Below are positions 62,527 to 64,000 of a stretch of 64,000 nucleotides of DNA, piece after piece. Origin of the DNA: Paraburkholderia lycopersici. GTDB taxonomy: Bacteria; Pseudomonadota; Gammaproteobacteria; Burkholderiales; Burkholderiaceae. The notes beneath the pieces are model-generated. The model saw only the letters and a program-made list of their open reading frames with translations, did not search any database and had not been told where the DNA came from. Position numbers and translations under genes: made by a program. The stretch is taken from the NCBI RefSeq assembly GCF_900096975.1, contig NZ_FMYQ01000031.1, forward strand, positions 35,923-99,922, given 5' to 3'. Position 1 is the first letter of the stretch. Each line of letters opens with the position of its first letter.

Positions 62527-63279
62527 ATGGGTGCCGTGCGGTTCGATGCGCCGCAGGCGCGCAACAGACGGGCAGAGCAGGACGTGAGGGAGAGGGACGA
62601 TAGCCGTACGCGTGGCGCGTCGGACGCAGTATCGGATTCGACGCCGCTCGCGATGGTGCGCCAGCATTCGCTCACCGCACTGGTGCGCGACGAGATCGAG
62701 CGCCGCATCGCGGCGGGCCAGCTCGCGCCGGGCGACAAGCTCAACGAAGCCGACTGGGCGGCTCGCCTCGCTGTCTCGCGCGGACCCGTGCGCGAAGCAT
62801 TTCGCGCGCTGGAGCAGGCAGGCCTCGTGCGCAACGAGAAGCACCGGGGCGTGTTCGTGCGCAGCGTCGGCGCGGCGGAAGCGCGAGAACTGCACGAGGT
62901 ATGCGCTGCGCTGCGCGAAGCGGCGTGCCGGATGCTGGCGGCGCGTATCGACGCGGCTCAGGTCGCGCAACTGCGCGAACAGCTTAATGCAATGCGCGAC
63001 GCCGTGGTCGCCGAAAACGGCGAAGTTTTTCTGCGGGCGCGCGACGCGTTTCACGCGACGCTCGTCGCGGCGGCGGGCAACGCGAGGCTGCGCGAAACCT
63101 ACGAGAGAACCGTGCGCGAACTGCGGCTCTCGCCGGATCGAGGGGTGCCGGCGCACAGCGCGATGGACGCTTCGTACGCGGAACATCGGGCGCTCTTGAG
63201 CGCGCTTGCGTCGCGCGACGCCGACGAGTCGGCCAGACGCATGCGCGAGTCCTGCGGCGACCACGGGCAAAAGGAATGA
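62527..63279 (+). CDS. phnR: GntR family (FCD) regulator of phosphonate use, PhnR-like
   Basis: A 250-residue regulator. After about 40 disordered residues comes the GntR winged helix SLTALVRDEIERRIAAGQLA, PGDKLNEADWAARLAVSRGP and VREAFRALEQAGLVRNEKHR, then a C-terminal all-helical FCD domain (LHEVCAALREAACRMLAARI, DAFHATLVAAAGNARLRETY). Its position four bases after phnV matches the regulator associated with phosphonate utilisation in this class of locus. It probably represses phnSTUV in the absence of AEP; the dyad at 58397-58415 is a candidate site. Confidence 0.88.
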   Translation: MGAVRFDAPQARNRRAEQDVRERDDSRTRGASDAVSDSTPLAMVRQHSLTALVRDEIERRIAAGQLAPGDKLNEADWAARLAVSRGPVREAFRALEQAGLVRNEKHRGVFVRSVGAAEARELHEVCAALREAACRMLAARIDAAQVAQLREQLNAMRDAVVAENGEVFLRARDAFHATLVAAAGNARLRETYERTVRELRLSPDRGVPAHSAMDASYAEHRALLSALASRDADESARRMRESCGDHGQKE

Positions 63280-63335
63280 TGGGGACGTGCCGCCACGGCC
63301 GTCGCCGTATCCACGTACTAGAGGAGTAGCGGAAG

Positions 63336-63890
63336 ATGGCACTGAGCCTCGCGGATATTCGTGAGCTGTTCGAGACGTACGGCGCGCTGGCCTATAGCGG
63401 CGAGCCGGTCACACAGCTGGAACACGCGCTGCAGAGCGGCGCGCTGGCGGAAGAAGAAGGAGCGAGCGAGGAACTGACCGCCGCGGCGTTCCTGCACGAT
63501 CTCGGGCACCTGCTCAATCGTCAGGGCGAAACGCCGACCGAGCGCGGTATCGACGATCTGCACCAGTACTATGCGTTGCCGTTTCTGCGTCCGGTTTTGC
63601 CCGATAGCGTGCTCGAACCGATCCGCCTGCACGTCGATGCAAAGCGTTACCTCTGCGCGATCGACGAAGCGTATTTCGGTTGCCTTTCCGCGGACTCGGT
63701 GCGCAGCCTCGAATTGCAGGGCGGCATCTTCAATGCGGACCAGGCGCGTGATTTTGCGGCGCGTCCCTACGCTGAAGACGCGGTGCGCCTACGTCGTTGG
63801 GACGATCTTGCGAAGGTCGCGGGCAAGCCCACGCCGGATCTCGCTCACTATCTTCAGCTTGTCGGCCGCGTAATGCAGCGCCATGCTTGA
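63336..63890 (+). CDS. HD-domain mixed-valence diiron oxygenase, PhnZ-like
   Basis: A 184-residue protein of the phosphonate-associated HD family. Residues correspond one by one, with a shift of four, to those known in PhnZ: Tyr20 and Glu23 (YSGEPVTQ) for Tyr24/Glu27, His30 for His34, His54-Asp55 (FLHDLGHL) for His58-Asp59, His76 for His80, His99 for His104 and Asp156/157 for Asp161. PhnZ cleaves 1-hydroxy-2-aminoethylphosphonate to glycine and phosphate using O2. Its partner PhnY, the 2-oxoglutarate dioxygenase that makes the substrate, is not in the window. It follows the GntR gene by 56 bases. Confidence 0.85.
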   Translation: MALSLADIRELFETYGALAYSGEPVTQLEHALQSGALAEEEGASEELTAAAFLHDLGHLLNRQGETPTERGIDDLHQYYALPFLRPVLPDSVLEPIRLHVDAKRYLCAIDEAYFGCLSADSVRSLELQGGIFNADQARDFAARPYAEDAVRLRRWDDLAKVAGKPTPDLAHYLQLVGRVMQRHA

Positions 63891-63959
63891 GGCGATTTCA
63901 CTTAGCACTACAGCCGTAGTTATTGTTTCGTATACTAAGTTAGTACTACTACTGTGTAT
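63891..63959 (+). promoter_or_regulatory. AT-rich region with a 10-bp direct repeat before the last gene
   Basis: TTAGCACTAC (63902-63911) and TTAGTACTAC (63940-63949) differ by one base and lie 38 bases apart in a distinctly AT-rich stretch. They may be operator half-sites for the gene starting at 63960. Composition changes sharply from the GC-rich phn operon. Confidence 0.35.
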
Positions 63960-64000
63960 ATGGCTATGAAAGAGATCGCTAAAGCATGGGAACGTGAACT
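63960..64000 (+). CDS. Start of an unidentified gene cut by the window edge
   Basis: ATG 63960 (or ATG 63966) opens a frame reading MAMKEIAKAWEREL to the last base. Thirteen codons are too few to name a family. Base usage (AAAGAGATCGCTAAAGCA) is less GC-rich than the phn genes, so this may be a different, perhaps acquired, unit. Confidence 0.35.
   Translation, partial: MAMKEIAKAWERE

Noticed and set aside
37300..63300. tRNA, rRNA or CRISPR arrays
   Set aside because: No cloverleaf-like GGTTCGANTCC segment or regularly spaced direct repeats were seen in the intergenic gaps; the tandem repeats at 45379-45433 have no spacers.

Overview
This is a GC-rich chromosomal segment whose gene content points to a Burkholderiaceae beta-proteobacterium of the Paraburkholderia/Burkholderia/Caballeronia group. 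The indicators are an OmpC-type Burkholderia porin, DUF4148 and DUF3562 proteins, an aspartate carbamoyltransferase with an N-terminal extension, a PhnSTUV-type transporter and strong codon bias. Family names come from reading motifs in the translations. No database search was possible.

Layout. 1-3.5 kb is a graveyard of IS3, IS630 and IS5 transposase fragments and a broken MFS transporter, with one intact porin inside it. 3.5-6 kb is a small phospholipid module: a CdsA-like cytidylyltransferase frameshifted at a poly-A tract, a PlsC-like acyltransferase and a divergent CDP-alcohol phosphatidyltransferase. 6.2-16.9 kb is a six-gene, tightly coupled alpha-2-macroglobulin operon (DUF2138, DUF1175, A2M, DUF2300, DUF2135, DUF2135), the same set of families as E. 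coli yfaA-T-S-Q-P and P. aeruginosa mag. Another IS3 fragment follows at 17.4 kb. AT-rich intergenic stretches and flanking IS debris suggest that 1-17.5 kb is an accessory region.

17.5-28 kb is mostly housekeeping: YigZ, an acyl-CoA synthetase with a divergent Crp/Fnr regulator, a LysE exporter, a second FtsI-like transpeptidase and a chemoreceptor. 28.2-32.2 kb is an aminoethylphosphonate (AEP) synthesis cassette: PEP mutase fused to a nucleotidyltransferase, phosphonopyruvate decarboxylase and PhnW, closed by a strong terminator. 32.3-39 kb holds a Fur-boxed PepSY reductase and a PaoABC-type molybdenum dehydrogenase operon with a MocA-like protein. 39-57 kb is a mosaic of single genes: pyrB, old yellow enzyme with ArsR, a PEP mutase-superfamily lyase, a LacI regulator, an aminotransferase, NUDIX, Lrp/LysE, L,D-transpeptidase, a heavily decayed nadE and a UbiB-like protein lacking all kinase residues.

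57.4-63.9 kb is an AEP uptake and catabolism locus: a DeoR regulator, PhnS-T-U-V, a GntR regulator and an HD-domain oxygenase that carries the PhnZ active-site residues. The genome therefore appears able both to make AEP, probably as CMP-AEP for decorating a surface molecule, and to import and oxidise it. Neither the final AEP transferase nor the PhnY partner dioxygenase is in the window. I saw no rRNA, tRNA or CRISPR array.
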